A DNA stretch of 64,000 nucleotides from Crotophaga sulcirostris (taxonomy: Eukaryota; Chordata; Aves; Cuculiformes; Crotophagidae): assembly GCA_013397455.1 (NCBI GenBank), contig VYZB01000388.1:807961-871960 (forward strand), given 5' to 3'. The notes below the pieces were generated by a model. It was not told where the DNA came from, ran no database searches, and was given only the letters and a program-made list of their open reading frames with translations. Positions 1 to 15,100 of the stretch are shown in pieces. A program made the translations under genes and the position numbers. How positions within the stretch are numbered: the first letter of the stretch is position 1; each line of letters starts with the position of its first letter.

Positions 1-81
1 GTTTCACTTAACCTGCAAATTACAAGCCAGGATACAGATTTTTTAACTGAGGCATGTGATTGTTAAAAAAAATGAAAGTAC
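1..81 (-). other. RFX4: RFX4 intron 13, 5' end only
   Basis: Only the first 81 bases of this intron are in the window, beginning with the GTACTT donor. No repeat or other feature is seen. Confidence 0.85.
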
Positions 82-199
82 CAAAGCTGGGTGCGCTGTG
101 CAAAGTCATGTCCCGAATCACTCGAGTGCCAAAACAGGACCACATCAGGAGGAATTGCTGAGCTACTTTCTTCAAAGAGCCTTGTCTCTTGGCAGCTAC
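82..199 (-). CDS. RFX4: RFX4 coding exon 13 (last exon in window)
   Basis: This exon encodes [20 protein letters not shown] then [19 protein letters not shown] and the first base of Gly, continuing the dimerization domain. The acceptor used here is TTTTCTTGCAG|GTAGC (exon ending at 199); an alternative GTAG|CTGCC would end it at 195. The donor is TTTG|GTACTT, weak but placed exactly where the family protein continues (FGSFHL in human). The next exon lies to the left of the window. Confidence 0.94.
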
Positions 200-3100
200 C
201 TGCAAGAAAACAGACATATCTGACATGGAGAAACTTTTATTTCTACTGTCTGATACAGCTGGATGATGCATGTGTCAGTCTTCTTTTTTTTTTATACTGA
301 AAAACTACTTACTGTTACCTTCACGTTAAAATATGCACTAAAATTTTTTTGAAAACCAATAATCTTACACAGAAAGCCACCATGGAACTATGTACAACCT
401 TCAGAAAAAGGAAATCTTAAAGTATTTTTCAACACTAAGGCAGAATTTCCTTTATAAATGATGAAAGACTGCTAAAAAATTGCTCTGATATTAATCTTAA
501 CCTAATTACTTACATGTTCAGTGTGGCTTCCTAGTCAAGGAAGAAATTTATATTCAATTCTTGATTGACACTGAAAATTTATATTAATATTTCAATTAAG
601 GTTTACCATTTAATATATTCTTGTTCCTTCATATCTTTATTTTTGTTCATTCACATAGTAATTTTACTAGCAAAAATACCTTTCAGAATGCACACTTTAG
701 GCATCAGCTCTTCAAAAACTTACTTACTATAAGCATATGTGAGTTAAAGAATTAGGTTCATTCAATCAGTTAATAAAATTCACATCAAATTCTTCATGAA
801 AATTAGCAGTTATGGTCTGAATTTCAAATTGCATTTCACTGACTGAATGAGAAGTTCCCCAAAATAATCAATCCATTTCAAGTTATCTGGGAATGTATCT
901 GTTGTTTTCCGTATGGATCTTTGGTATCAGAGGGAGAGGTAACATTTTTTTTTTTAAATTCTTAGCTCTAACAACTGGAATGAAGAGTTAAAATTCTAAT
1001 AGAACATCCAAATTCAAAGTATAGTTAGCGACAGAAGTTAAAACAGTCTAGTTTCGATTCTCCTTGTAAAATTATGGTGATACTTGATCACTTTTGAAAA
1101 TATCTGTTAAAGATTTGTTAGTAGGTTTCTACATGCACTTAAATTAAGATAAAATACAAGTCCTTAATATCCCAAATCAGCTCAAAAGGCAACATAAATG
1201 TGTTCTTGACTGAATGGTAATGTAGACTTTCATAAATATACTTTTCATTAAAATCTTAAAAGGCCAGGCTAGATTATACTTTTTATTTGCACTGTATATT
1301 TAGAAGGACTCTTAACTTATCTCTCCATACCCATGAAAGATTGATTTGATTGGAAACCTCAACCCTGTTCCATATTTGAATATAATCTTTTGGGATAGAA
1401 TAGACAAAGGCAGAATACAGCATAATTCTCAATGTGAGCAGTTCTCATACTGAACATGAAAACTGGTGAGATTTGGCCAACTGCTGCTTTACTCCTGCTT
1501 ATTACCAATTCTGGCTTGTTACTAATTTTTTTTTTCCTTTCTCTTCTTGCTAAAAAATCTATGACCTGAACAGAGCTCATGATGCATGTAATTGACTGAG
1601 GTCCTTACTCCTGCTTACCAACCTTTACAACACATCTGTCCACCATGGAATCAAGCCACTCAATGTATGACTCAATGGGAGACTGCTCCTCCAGAAGGTG
1701 ATCAAACTCCTGATACACTGGCAAAGAAAGAAAAAAATACCTTATCTCAGTACTTGGATTCCGTTTTGAACAAAAGAGAAACAAATCACAGAAAGCTGCC
1801 AATAACATCACAAGTTTGCTGTTGTCTTTATAATAGATTGCCTAGCTATAACAAATATACCTTCCTTGGAGATGACCCAGTGAGTGTACTTGATCTCTTG
1901 TTTCTACTGAAATGGAACAATTGGAAATGATATTTTAATGTGAGTAAATCAGGACCTATTGTTTAAAATTAATCTTTTGAATTAAGCTTCAGCTGTCTGG
2001 TGTGCCCAGAAGTGAAAAGTTTATGCTGTTCTCTAGGAAGAGTGCAAAGCTAGGCCTTGACACTGGTAATGAAAAAAGGTCATTCATGAAATTCATTTAG
2101 AAATGCAAGATCTTCTAAGCACCAAGTGGATGAGTATTGTTGATAGGTTTCTCACCCTTATAATGCTTTAGTTGCAAAAACATGGTTTCACTGCTGCAAA
2201 TCACCTATTTGCAAAGTCAAACAGACACACAATTTCCATAAACTTCTATTTCTTCCAAACAAATTGCTACCATTACACAAATGCTATACTGAATTTTTCA
2301 AGGAGAGTTTCCAAAAGCAACATGAAAACTTTTTAATCACTCCCAAGCAGACACAGTCATGTTTAAATACAGGAAATTAAAACAATGAAGTAATTCAAAT
2401 GCACCTCTTAAAATGGCAAGTCTGTAGTTTGTTTAAGAGAATCAATTACTGGAAGACAAAGAACCTTGTGCCTTGACACCATAAGGAAATGTGCTTCAAA
2501 TCAGCTAAAATAAAAGGCCCAGTAAGTCCAGAAGATATAGTCTACCTGCTATGTTACAATATGATCTCAATGTGTTATGTACTTCCATTTATGCTTAACT
2601 ATAAATAACAGGAGGAAGGAATTTCCCACCATATGAAAGCTAGTGAGGGTGGTAGAGGAGGGAAAGCCTATAGATGATAGCTAGAGAAGTGAGGCTATCT
2701 GAGAATAATGCAAAAAACAAGCTCCCTGGTCTCTAAGTTGGATCAGCAAGATGAGCAGGAATGCATGTGCTTCACATATCACTTTAACTTTGTTTAACTT
2801 AGATTTGCAAAGGCTGGATAGTCAGAAAAAATAATTGGGGAAGAAGGTAAAAATTATATTTGTGCCACCCTTATCTTGTTTCATTGAATGGGCAACATCT
2901 CTCTATTCAGAACAGGATCACAGAGAAATCTAAATGTTGTCTCCTTACCTGAGTACCTGGCTGGACAAAAGCTGCCTGATACAACAGATGAAGTAATTCA
3001 TACGCTGTGCAAAGAAGGGAGCAAGAGTGGAAAGACAAATCAGTTGCCTGCTTTGCTGCTGGAGCAATGCAACTGTGCGCAGACCTATTTGAGAACATTA

Positions 3101-6100
3101 AGTGCTTAGTCTTTATTAATTGTTGAAAATACCTCAACTGGATGTGAGAAAGAAGGAATGAAGAAGAAACCATGTCAGAAACAGCTACCATAGCAGAGCA
3201 GGAAAGACCCTCTCTTATATCCAGAGATTTTTCTCTAAGCTTGCTTATAGGTTTATAAACAGGGGAGGTGTTCCAGTTATAGTAGCTAGAAATTGTACTT
3301 CCTTGGCTATTAATACTAAGAATGTGAAAGCAGGCCTCAACTCCATGTCATATGAGTCATACAGGGTATGATCTTTAAAAATCTTTGGCCAAGTATAATA
3401 AATATTAAAGATGGGAAAAAATTAGAATAATACTACATATCTGCATGTCTCAGTGGAATTCCATCTCAGGACAAGCATTCATATTACATTATCATTTCTA
3501 AGTAATTGCCTATTGGACTGTATGGGCCTGAAATATGGAAAAACATCTTCAAATCCATTAGCATTCAAGAAATTTCCATTTGATTTGATTACACTTAAGT
3601 TTGTATCCAAATAGTTAGCACATGTATAAAAAGCTTTCCTAAACAGTAAGGATTTTCTGAATAAGGGCCAAAACTGTCACTGCTACTAAGGATTATAACT
3701 TAAAGAACTCGATATTGAAAGCATAACAGATGACAGAAGGTTGCAACCAGCTTCTGCACTTCAATATCTCTGTGTGCTACCTCTCCTCCTGCCAAGTCAA
3801 GTTTCTATCTTGTCAAAATAGAAGAGGGCCATTCTAAGAAATGAATGAAGGGTTAAGAAGGAGAGGACAGAGCACCAAGCACTTCTTGCTGGAAAGCAGA
3901 GCTAGCAGAGAATGCAAGGCCCTTCCATAAGATGAGGAGAAGACTTCTACTGTTAACACAGTGGGACAAATGCCAAAGTTGGCCTTGCAGGGTCCAGTGT
4001 GCGTGTGAAGGTGTCACCCCTCCTTCTCCCAGCCACTCACTGAAAGAGTTACGACACTAACAAACCTACCCTTGCAGGGTTCTCAAGTGGTTGCCTGGGT
4101 TGCTCCCCATTAAGGCTGATTCTGGGTAAAAGATGAATGGTCCTCCTCAGGAGAGAGATGGCAATACAACAGGTGGGTTCACAGGGAAGTGAGGTTATGA
4201 ATGATGCTGAAGACAAAGCTGGTCACCTCTAGTGCTTCAGAGGGACAAACTCAGTGTGCTTAGGATTACACCTAAGCTTAAAAATGCACACTTTCTGGAC
4301 AATACAAGTTAAATTTTATATTCGCAGAAGAACTTTGACTCTAAAACCAATTTGCCAACATCTCTGAAATTACTTTTCAGTTCACATCCTTCACTATACT
4401 AAACAGAATCTAAATTAGCCTATGAGCTTGCTTGGTATGGAATGACTCTTAGTCATAAAATTTCAGGGTGAAAGCTTACCCCACCGAATGATCTTGTTTA
4501 TCACTGTGAAAAGTGGAGATTTTATAAATAAAATTTACAAGAGATGCAAATACACAGACATTTCAGTGTCAAAGCCATTCAAAAGACAACTCTCCTGCAA
4601 TTCTACAGGAGGAGAGATTGGACTTTATCAGATTCAATGGTTAACTCATAGATTTAGTTTGCTCAAATTAAAGGAAAAATATTGGCCTGAATTTTTATAC
4701 AAGTTTTGTACTGTTGGCTGTTCTGGATACTAGAAAGAAACTGGTTAATGGAAAAGTGTCCAGGTCTATGTCTCAAAATGTAAGATCTTGACAGGACTTT
4801 GCCTTACATCTTGATAAATGTCTCTTTTTTTGTCCTAAAGCCTTCAAGCAAAGCAATGACTGCAAGACCAGTGTTACTTTCACTGAGCTTTGTTTCCAGC
4901 AGGAAACCAAGCTCTCCTGGCTTTATTTGAGGGTTCTGCTCTTACATTGTATGATGAGCTTTCTGTGTTCCTCCCGTGAGTCCTCCATAGTATAGAGGGT
5001 TTGTTTGGTAATGCTATTCAGATCCACATTCCTCCAGTCCTCCAGCATTTGAAATGTGATGTCTGCACTGTGGATCACCGTTCTTGATGCCTGTAATCCA
5101 ATCCAATCTATTCATTAGTTCATGGTTTATTAGGTTAAAAAATAAGCTTTATCCCCTTTTACACTTCCTTAGCTAGGCTCACTAAGTTGATTCTCCTCAT
5201 GGACCCCCACCCACGAGCTTGATGTCTTATGGATGTTCTGGGGCTCTTTAACCACAGAGAATTCCCAAGTCATTTTGCCTACTTTAATAAACTGTAAATG
5301 TTTTGCTTGTACCCACCACAAACCCCAGTGAGAAACTCTAATCTGGTGATGCTGTTCCTAGATTCCTCAGTCTCTAACAGCTCTGTCAGTTTTCTTGACC
5401 AGCTTCAATTCAAAAGCAAAAATCAACAAGAAAAATTAACCCAGAACCAAACAAAGCCCACTCAGGTTAGTACTCTCCCAAACTATGAAGACTTTCCTTC
5501 TTCCCTCAACCACATGAATAAGTTAAAGGTCATTTTCCTCTGCATCAGATCTGCTTCTTGGCTGATTGATAGAGGGGAAGATGCACTGAAAGGAAAGGAA
5601 GTGACACAAGGTCACAGTTATATGACATACACTGAATCTCTGTAAGTTAAGCAGAGATGGTAACCCACACTAAGGTTATCAGCTTCCCCAAGGAAATGAT
5701 GAAGAGTCCTTAATGTAAGTAAACTGTTTGATCCCAGGTTTGGGGCAGAAGGTTTGATCTCTGTATCTTGATTTCCTCTGAATCCTTTTGGACTTCCCAA
5801 GTTCAGTGATGATCTGCCGTATTTGGGGAAAGGTAACATTGGCATCTTTGTCTCCACCACTAAAACAGTGGAGGAAGAAATCTACAAAAAGGTCCTTGCA
5901 GGAGTGGGTTAGTTTTTTCCCCAGATTTTCCTCCAGTGGTCTTCACCACAGGTTAACTTCCAAAAGTGGAGCTTTCAGTGTGATGGGGAAAACAAACTGT
6001 CTGTTCCAATACATGAGTGAAATGTTAATTAATTCAATGCATCCTCCCTCTTTTTATACTGCAAAGAATTTGGCCCTGTGAATTTTTGATAGGTAGTTGT

Positions 6101-9100
6101 GATCTAAACTAACTGCTGAAAATCAAACACTTCAGAGTAGTTTTTATATTCAACTGTCATGGTTGCAAGAATATTTCTATTTAAAACCCCAGTGGTTCAA
6201 TATTTTTTTTACTAATTTGCACTTGATTCATAATATACAATCAAACTTGCAGTTTTTTGACAGGCATATAGAATTTTTTTTTGTTTGCCTGATATGAACC
6301 ACTGTGAAATCTAAGGACACCTCTTATTTATTTAATGAAAATGAACCATCTCTTCAAATCAAATAATAGTTTTGTTTCATAAAAGTTCCCTGCTGAATTT
6401 AATCATCTGGGGTTGCCAGTTGTCTAGAAAAGCATTTTTCACTGATTACTTTCTGATTTTGTAAAGATGGTAACAATAAATACAGGAGACAAGCAGCTAA
6501 CACGATATATCTTCCTCTTTGGGTAAAGTCCAGTCTACTGATTCATAAAATTATTTGAAAAGTCAGTAAAAATGACATACAGTAAGCTTGGGTAACTAAA
6601 GTATTTACTTGGCAGAGATGGTTTAGTGATGTCTGTCGCCGGAGTATTTGTGAAAATCTTCTGGACACTACAGGAAAGAAGAGATAAATATTTACATATT
6701 GTGCTAAAGAAAATTATTACTAAAAATACTAAATTATAAAAAGAGCCAAAAAAATATAACCAGTTTCCTATATACAATTGTGGTTACATAAAGTTAATTC
6801 AAGTAGCCCAGGCTTAACAGTTTAAACCTTGACCTAAATCCTTAAATCTGGATGCTCAATCAGTTTTACAGAGGCATATTACAAGCAGTGATTTATAGAT
6901 GCTGTGAATAATGAGATGACAAGAGAAATACAGAGGACAATGGAAGAGCTTCCCTTGTTCAGCATAGCAAATTTTCTCTGGATACACAAAGGAACTGAAG
7001 ACCAGAAAGAACTATTCAACAGGAAGAAAAATGTTGGTGCAAGAACAAGTGGGCACAAAATAATGATAGCTACATTATGTGTGGAAATCAGAAAAGATTG
7101 CTAAGTCTTAATGCAAACAAGTTTTGGAGGAGTCTTCTGATTGCACTGGTAGGAGTTAATATCAGTTTCAGGTAGAATTTGATCAAAGTTTCCAGAAGAG
7201 GTGTACTAACATGCTATGACGTAAGATCGCCCTGGACATACTTGTCAGTCCTCTGTTCCTATTTTAGCTCATTTAAAGCAATATGGACCTCATATCAAGA
7301 TATCTCCTGTACTTGGAGTTTAAAATGCTGTACTGTGCATCTTTTTGAAATCTGTGACTTGGGAACTGCAAACCTGACTAGGGCTGTCAGTACCTCCATT
7401 TCTTGTGCACACAATGAGAAAAACTGATGATGAGAAAACAATTGCAGAAGCTCATGTAAAAGGCAGGTTACACTCAAAGTTTTTCGTGTACTAAAATCAC
7501 CAAAGACTTACAGATCTATCTAAACAGGCCTTAGATGTGGCCACAGGGTAAGTTTCCCCTCTGTACTATACATAGAGGCAGTTAAATAGTACAGATTGAG
7601 AATATCTAGAAAGTGCATTGTCCATCTCTTTCTCTCTTGCTATAAGACTGGAAAATATTTTGCTGTTGTAAATTCTTGATATTTTTTAACTGGCAAAGAT
7701 GTGATAAAGTATATTCTCAGTCCTGACTTTGTGTAACTTTTAAAATAAATTAGTAAACAACACAAAAACCTAAAATGAGTTGTTCCAATTTACATCCCAA
7801 CTGTTCTCAGTAAAATATACACCTAATTTTCAATGCTGATCAAAATAGTTAATCCTTCTCCTAAATTAGTTTTTTCTTTTTCCTTTAACTTTGTGGTGTG
7901 GAATTTAGTGCTCATGAAAGGCAAAGAATTGAGAGCCGTGAAATAAAGCAGGCTTTATCAATAGGTGATGTGCACTGCAGGCATCTACAAAGCACGTCTG
8001 AAAAGGACTAGTGCCCTTTCCTGTGGTGACAGGGTAATTTGATCTCCTTCATTTTTAACTCTGGCACTTTTTTGAGCAAGGGCCTCAAGCTGTATTCAAA
8101 TTGTGCTAGCCTAAAGGTTTGTTTAATAATTTCCTTTGCCTAATATCATCCCTAATGTTTGCTTACTATCAACAAAATTAATTTCTTATCAGAATCCACA
8201 AGAAAGGAAAAGCAATTCTTCTCATTTTGAGCAGTGCCTCATTTCACTAAATGAAATTGGTTCTCATGAACAAGTGGAGACTGTAAGCGAATACAAGATT
8301 TATAATGTTGACAGTTTTTAATTCCTAAAACAGCACTAGTCTCACTTCCAATTAATTTGTAATCAATAAACACTATATATATTCCAGGTTAATAGGAGAG
8401 AGATTGGGCAATACATACATTCAAATTTGATATTTCGTAGGTTTTCTGGTAAATCATGGAGAGCTACTTTCAGCCACTCATCCAGCTGCTTTGCAAACTT
8501 CCGAATCACCTGTGTCAAACTGAAAAGAGAAATCACTACATCAGAATGTTTACTCTGTGCTTCATAGTACAAAATCTGTGAACATGTAAAGGCTATGAGT
8601 CAGTTATTTATAACTCACAATTACACAGAGTTGCTGACATATTTTGATTTGTAGGAGAGAAGAAAAACTTCTGAAAATGTTTGAAAGAAAAGGAAAACAT
8701 GCCACCATGTTCCAAACCTCTCAAAGACTGAGAGTCTCTGCGCTGCACTGCTTTGATGCTTACAAACAGTATTCTTAGCTTGAAATAAAATCATTCTCAC
8801 TCTGAATGAACATGAAAACATAAAATCGCAACTGTTTAAAGAAGACAACAGATCAAGCTCTGGATTTCACCTTAGCTGTGCCCACATTGATACAGATGGA
8901 TGTACATAGGGATGTGCAAGTGAAGCAACAACGAGGTGTGCTGCAGGCTGAAGCCAGTGAGTGTGTGATGGTGGTGGGGAGGAATTTCCAGGCCAAGCCC
9001 ACACAGGTGGGGGAAGTTAGGGCAGAGCAGGACCTGCCCGTGTAGCTCTGCACTGGACAGAGACCTTCCCAGACAAGTGAGATTTCTCTCTTCTACCTTA

Positions 9101-12100
9101 CTACCCATTCCTGGTGGCTTCATCATTTCCTGCTAAACTTGGTAGGCAGCTCATTCTGCAATTATTCTTGGAATTGCTCAGTATAAAATTACAGTTTCCA
9201 GGAAAACTCGCAGAGTGTTGTGTGTGGGACCCTAATACTGCCAGACTGAGCTGCACTGCCTTTAGCAATACTTGAGATACACAAATGAGAGAGAGAGGGA
9301 AGGTGCAAGAAACTTTCCCTCTTTCAGCCAGGCAGCTTTTCTGTTTGTACTCCTAACACACTGCACTGAGGACAGAGCTGGTAAAGTAAATATGGCCATA
9401 GGCCTGTTCTGCTCCACACAGACACCTAACAGGACAGGGGATGGATGACATTGCTGCACCCACTAAAACATGGCTTTGGCCGAACCGCCAACACTTTTTT
9501 CCCCAGTAAGTCCCTCAGAGGATTCTGGCTGAGTCAGCAAGATTTCCTTCAGGAGCTTCCATTGCAATGAGACACTTCTTCACCCCCTCCAGTGCAGGCT
9601 ATGGCTTAATAGCCACAATCTGGCCCTTTATATGCATCACAAAAGTCTATATTCACACTCAAGTCTCTCCTTATTTGCTATGAAAGAACTAAGCAGCTTG
9701 AGAAAAGGACTGCTGTTCTGTTTAATCCTTCCAATGAAATAGATTTGGGGGGGGTGAGGGGCAAAGCCTGTAAAAATGTACATGTCTTATCAAGCAAAAC
9801 TCATAGTTATAACAGGTTTCTTGTAGAAAAAATACTTTGCCTACACTTTAGTAGTCACATAGTGCACATAGGAGAGCAGAACAACATTTCAAAAACATTT
9901 GCCATAATTAGAGCTGCTTTAAAATCTTGAGGGCCAAATATGCAGCAACAATAATAATTCAAGAAAGCAATATTGTCAACAAATTGCTCAGCCTCAGGAA
10001 AGCATCAGTCAAATAATACTAAGGCTGCAGACAAATATTTAGAAATAGTTTCCTGATGTTCATATTAGGAAATCAATGGGGAAAACAGGTTGACTGCACT
10101 CGGTGATTACACTTTTTGCTGTGAAATGCTGATCTCTGTCTTGCTTTACCTATATACACAGGATTCTGGGACTTAGGAGAGCTCCAGAGACAAAGAGAAC
10201 AGTTGAGTTCTACCATTCATGGAATGGAAAAGTGAATTTAGATTTGAAACAAAGGAGGCAAATACTTGTTAATATTAATGAAGTAATCCTAAAATAAGCA
10301 TGCATCTGTTCTTCATAGGATAGTATTTAAATTAAACCAGCTTGTCCAAGACTTCAACAGTATGACCTTAGTGTTTTATATTCTGGCAAGCAGAATAACA
10401 ATTGGATTCCAAGAGTGCAGAGACAAATGCTTAGGTTGCAGTGTCTGAATATGCAAGTGAGTGTTTACAAACAGGGCAGCCAGGCCAGATCCTCTTGTCA
10501 CTATAGTTTAGAACACTTTTATGCTGTTATACCAAAGTACTGGGAAAGTTTCTGGAATTCGCAGAAGACAGTGTGGTACTCTTCAGCCTGCAGATGTCTG
10601 ACATTACCCGAAAGTTAGGGCATGACTGTCATCTTGATGTTAATAAACCAAGAAGAGGGTGGTATCCTTTATCACACAAAAATACCATTTTTTTCATAAT
10701 ACAAGTTGTGCTAAAATCTGAACATTTCTTTAGGAACTTGTGTTAATCAATAGTGTGATTTAAACCCAGGAAATGGGTGGCAGCAAGTAGTTTTCTGAGA
10801 ACTGGTGCCATTCTTGAAGAAAAAGTGTATAACAAGGACAGTTTATCTAAAAGTGGTCGGTGCTGCTAGCTATACAGACCTGTCAGGTAATGCTTGCAGT
10901 ACCGTTGGCATCAAAACTCCAGAAATTGCTTTGTACAGAATTGAATCACAAACTCCCACTATATTCACTACAGTTGAAGAACCCAATACAGGCAGCATAT
11001 GAGGAGGCATTCCTTGCCAAAAGTGCAGAAGAAAACTTTGAACCTGCAATCACAAGAAGAAGCAGGAATGTTGAAATGAAAATAGTAAAAGGCCACAAGT
11101 ACCATTTTCCTTAAATCACCCCATTTACACAGTATATGTTTCAGACCCAGAGCTGGACTGATGGTGTACAACACAGGCAAGGCATAGTCCCTACAGTGTA
11201 ACACAGCACACAAAGGGATAATCAACCAAATGGCAAACAGACACTCTGGATTGGTGACAGGGTGTCTTTACATCACTACGGTAGACAGACCCATGGGGAC
11301 CACCGCATTTTTACCTTCCATCAGTGGTTGGTGAGTGTAAATCTTTGGTTTCCCCATGTCAAGCCTTTTTCTCTCTTTTTGCTCTCTGTGCCTGCATACA
11401 AAGGAATGCAATCTAGGCTTGGTGTAGAGAGAGAGAGCAAGACAGCACGTGACTTGCAGGGGTCAATATACTAGCTGTTTTCATTTTGGAAAGAAACACT
11501 ACAGTTTTGGATTTCTTCTTTCCTTCACTAAGAAGGAAATAGAAGAAAGAATGGAGAAAGGTAAAAAAGGAAAATGGGGAGGAGATTTCAGACACAGCAA
11601 AACATGCCTCTGAAAATTTTCATTTAGGAAATAAAAGCATTATTAAGAGGATGATATGATCAGTTCTGCAGGGGTCAGAACGCCAGCATTCATAAGTGAT
11701 AACCTTTTGCACACAATCTGTACTGAAATAACCAACCAATAACCAAGTGCATTCAAGAATATTTGCCATATTATATAAATACACAATGCAAATACATAAA
11801 TATATAATACAAATATATCGTTGATGCTCAGTCCCTTCCTCTCCATTGATCCTGACAAACTTTGATTCCCTAACAAAATATAACATCCTAATCTTAAGAA
11901 AGCATTCTGAGATTCATCCAGTAAAACTTCCTGAATATGTATCACAAGTTTCTCTCACATGGAAACATCTAGGCTCAATACTATGGTTTAAAAGAGCCTC
12001 AACTTTAAACCGGGATACTGTGAAAAATTAACCAAAAGAGGAAATAAAGCAGGGAATTTCTTGTGGTTGTTCAGAGGACAGAGTCAAAAGACAGATTTTC

Positions 12101-15100
12101 TTTGATTTTTTCCAGGACCTGAACATCATATTTGAATCCAGTTTTCAGCATGTCTATAATCAGATTTGTTTTCCTGGACTAGAAGCCTTCTCCACATGTA
12201 ATGTAAAACTGCTTGCGTTCTAGTAATGTTTTATTTTTCAGCTCTAGTTATAGAGTTGTCTGCATGTAAAGCCAGAAATCCCTCAGATACAATTAGATAT
12301 AGAGCAGATACAAACCTTATCTATCTCTAGTGGATTGTATGAACTGCTGTGCAGTGCACATGTTCCTGGGTGCACTGCAGTAAAACTGAATAACTGGGGA
12401 CTTCAGCTACAGCTTTCTGGGATGTCTGTAAGGCTGTAGAACCCCCTCTGCCCTGCACCATTGTTAATGGACCAGCAGAGCCCATCATTTTGGCTGTGGC
12501 ACCTGCCCTGGGCTTCTGTTGAACACTCAGAGGAATTCCTTCAAACAGAGCTCAGTCTCATCTCAAAGTTTAGAAAAGTGGTGGTGGACACACTCCTTGA
12601 GTTGTAAGAACTGGATTGTCCAACAACTTGTAAGGGGATATTGCTGCATTAATCCTGCTGAAGAATGGAGAGACAAAAACATTCCCATTGCTTTCATTCC
12701 TCTAACTCACACAGTGTCATAAGTGAGATTTAAAGCTATCAGTCACATATTATGTACTCAAGTATAGCTATTGTTCATTATTCATGGAAAGGATCAGCCA
12801 CTACAAACCCGTAAGTTTGTAACATCACTTTCAAAATAAGCTCTCAGATCCATTAATAGCATATGTATCATTAAATACAACTGTCGCTTCCAGCCATACC
12901 TCATCAAAGTTTGCTCTTATTACAGTGTCTAGTATCCTCTGACAGTGAGTTCTATACATCATAATAAAGGTAGAAACCTGAAAAAGAATGAGGGAGACAC
13001 ACAAAAGATCATTCTACTTTAAGAAATCCGCTTTTAAACGTATCAGAGTATGTAGCACAAAAAAGTAAGTTTTTTCTTATCTTACCTATACATAATTGCA
13101 AAAATAATGAAATCAGTTAGGCTCTAGTTAGATTAGTTAGATTAGCTTTAAGATGAGTTTTCTTCTTGAAAGTAAATTCTCCCTTTGAATCCATGGATTT
13201 TTCTATGTCAATGGGAATTCTTCAAATGTAAGAGGAGCAAAAAGCCTCAGTGAGATCAAAGACGAGAATGTGGCCCTAATTAGGATATAAAGAACTATAA
13301 AACCCTATTCTTTTGTCCACTTTACATTGATACTACACATGTGAATAGCATCAGAAAACTAGCAAGCTCAGCCAAGAACAGCCAGAGCACTTTTGTCATA
13401 TGTGCAGATAGGACTCTCTTAATTTCTAGTCTAGAAGGATAAGATATGCCCTCTCTGCTCAAAAAAACATCAGAACTGTTTTTCAGTTTGCTGTCAAATA
13501 CGTTTGCAGATGAAAGAGCTCTAACATATTGCAAAAGTGTTACTCTCACACCTCAACTGCTTTATGTAATGTAACTTTTTAAAAAGGAGTGTGCACAGGC
13601 TTTAGAAATATTGTACAGCCAGCAGCGTCAGGTGCCTATTTTAAGGGAAGATATTTCTTCCCATGATATGAAGTAAGAAGGTTCCCAATAATATCAAATA
13701 ATTACTAAACTTACTCTAATTTAAAGTCTTTATATTTTACATAAAGCTTTCATCCAAAGCATGGGGCAAAAAAAAAAACAACCAAAAAAAAACAAGACAA
13801 GCTGAGAAAAGATTTCCAAAGTGTTACCTTCTCCTCTGGCAGACTGGCTGGCAGATTTAGATCTTTGACATTTGGAAACTCTGGCAGTAATGTTCCCAGT
13901 TTGGATCGTGGTGAATACGCCACTGTCTGTTTGGTTACTTCTTTTTTTCCTGTTTCGTTGACCCAGGCTGCTCCTTTTTTAGAATACATCACATCATAAT
14001 ACTGGGAGTTTTCTTTCACTGCAATCCCATAATAATGATACCTAATACATAGAGATGTATATTTCATAAAGCAGATTGTTTGAAAATGAGAAAAAAGAAT
14101 ATGTAGAGCTCAGAGAAACAGATAATGCTAATGATTTCTACAGCAAAAGACTCTGCAATAATTTATATATTATTAACAAGCATTGATTCAGTAGAATATT
14201 GCCGTGGTATATCAGGCTTCTAATTTTCATTCCTTCTTGTAAAAGTAGCTCTCTTCAGAGTTAATAAAGCTGATTCTGTTGCAGGGCATGAAAACAATGG
14301 AGTTGCATTTTTTTTCTTATTATTATTAAAGGAAAAAAGCATCCTAAAGCTACTCGTTGGCAGAGCTCTGCTGTGCAGCTACTCCTTTCGTTTAGCAACA
14401 AGCAGAGGTACAGACCCTCTGGACTGGTCCTTCTGTTGTTGTTTCAGCTCCTTGATTCTCAGACTTGAGGGCTGGTTTGATCCCTGAAAAGCATGAGTCT
14501 TTATTGCAAATGAATTGATCAACAGTGTTCCAAAAATTGGAAACTCTTAAATGAAAAGAGAGGGAGAGGAAAGGCTTGTGCTGGGAAGCAATGAACGGCA
14601 GGAAATGTACAGTTGAAAATTATTTGCTCCATATCTTAGCATCCATGCTGGGCTTAGATCAGTGAGGGATACTACACAACACAAAATCTGTCTGTGCAGA
14701 CCACAGTGGGAGTTACAGAGCGTGACTATGCTACATAAATGGATTGTGCTCATGGCACAAGTTTGTGCTACAACTTAACTTTATTATAGGTGTTCACAGA
14801 AGCACTGATTATCCAGTTAGAACTCTTGCATCAAAGCAGCAAAGGCATTCTTATTCATTCCATGGTTTGCTAATATTTATTTAAGTTTCTCCACTGTAGG
14901 CACCACCAACCCATCAGCTATATTGTCACTGATTACAAAGGGCATCATAAAATTGTATTGCTCATATACTTTTGATTCACCCTACTTTCCTAGAGAGAAC
15001 TTTTCACTGATCTTCCATTTCTCTCCTTATAGTCTATCAAAAGCCTATCAGACCACGATGAGACACTGTCTTTTGGATCCTACTATGGTAGTAGGAGAAG

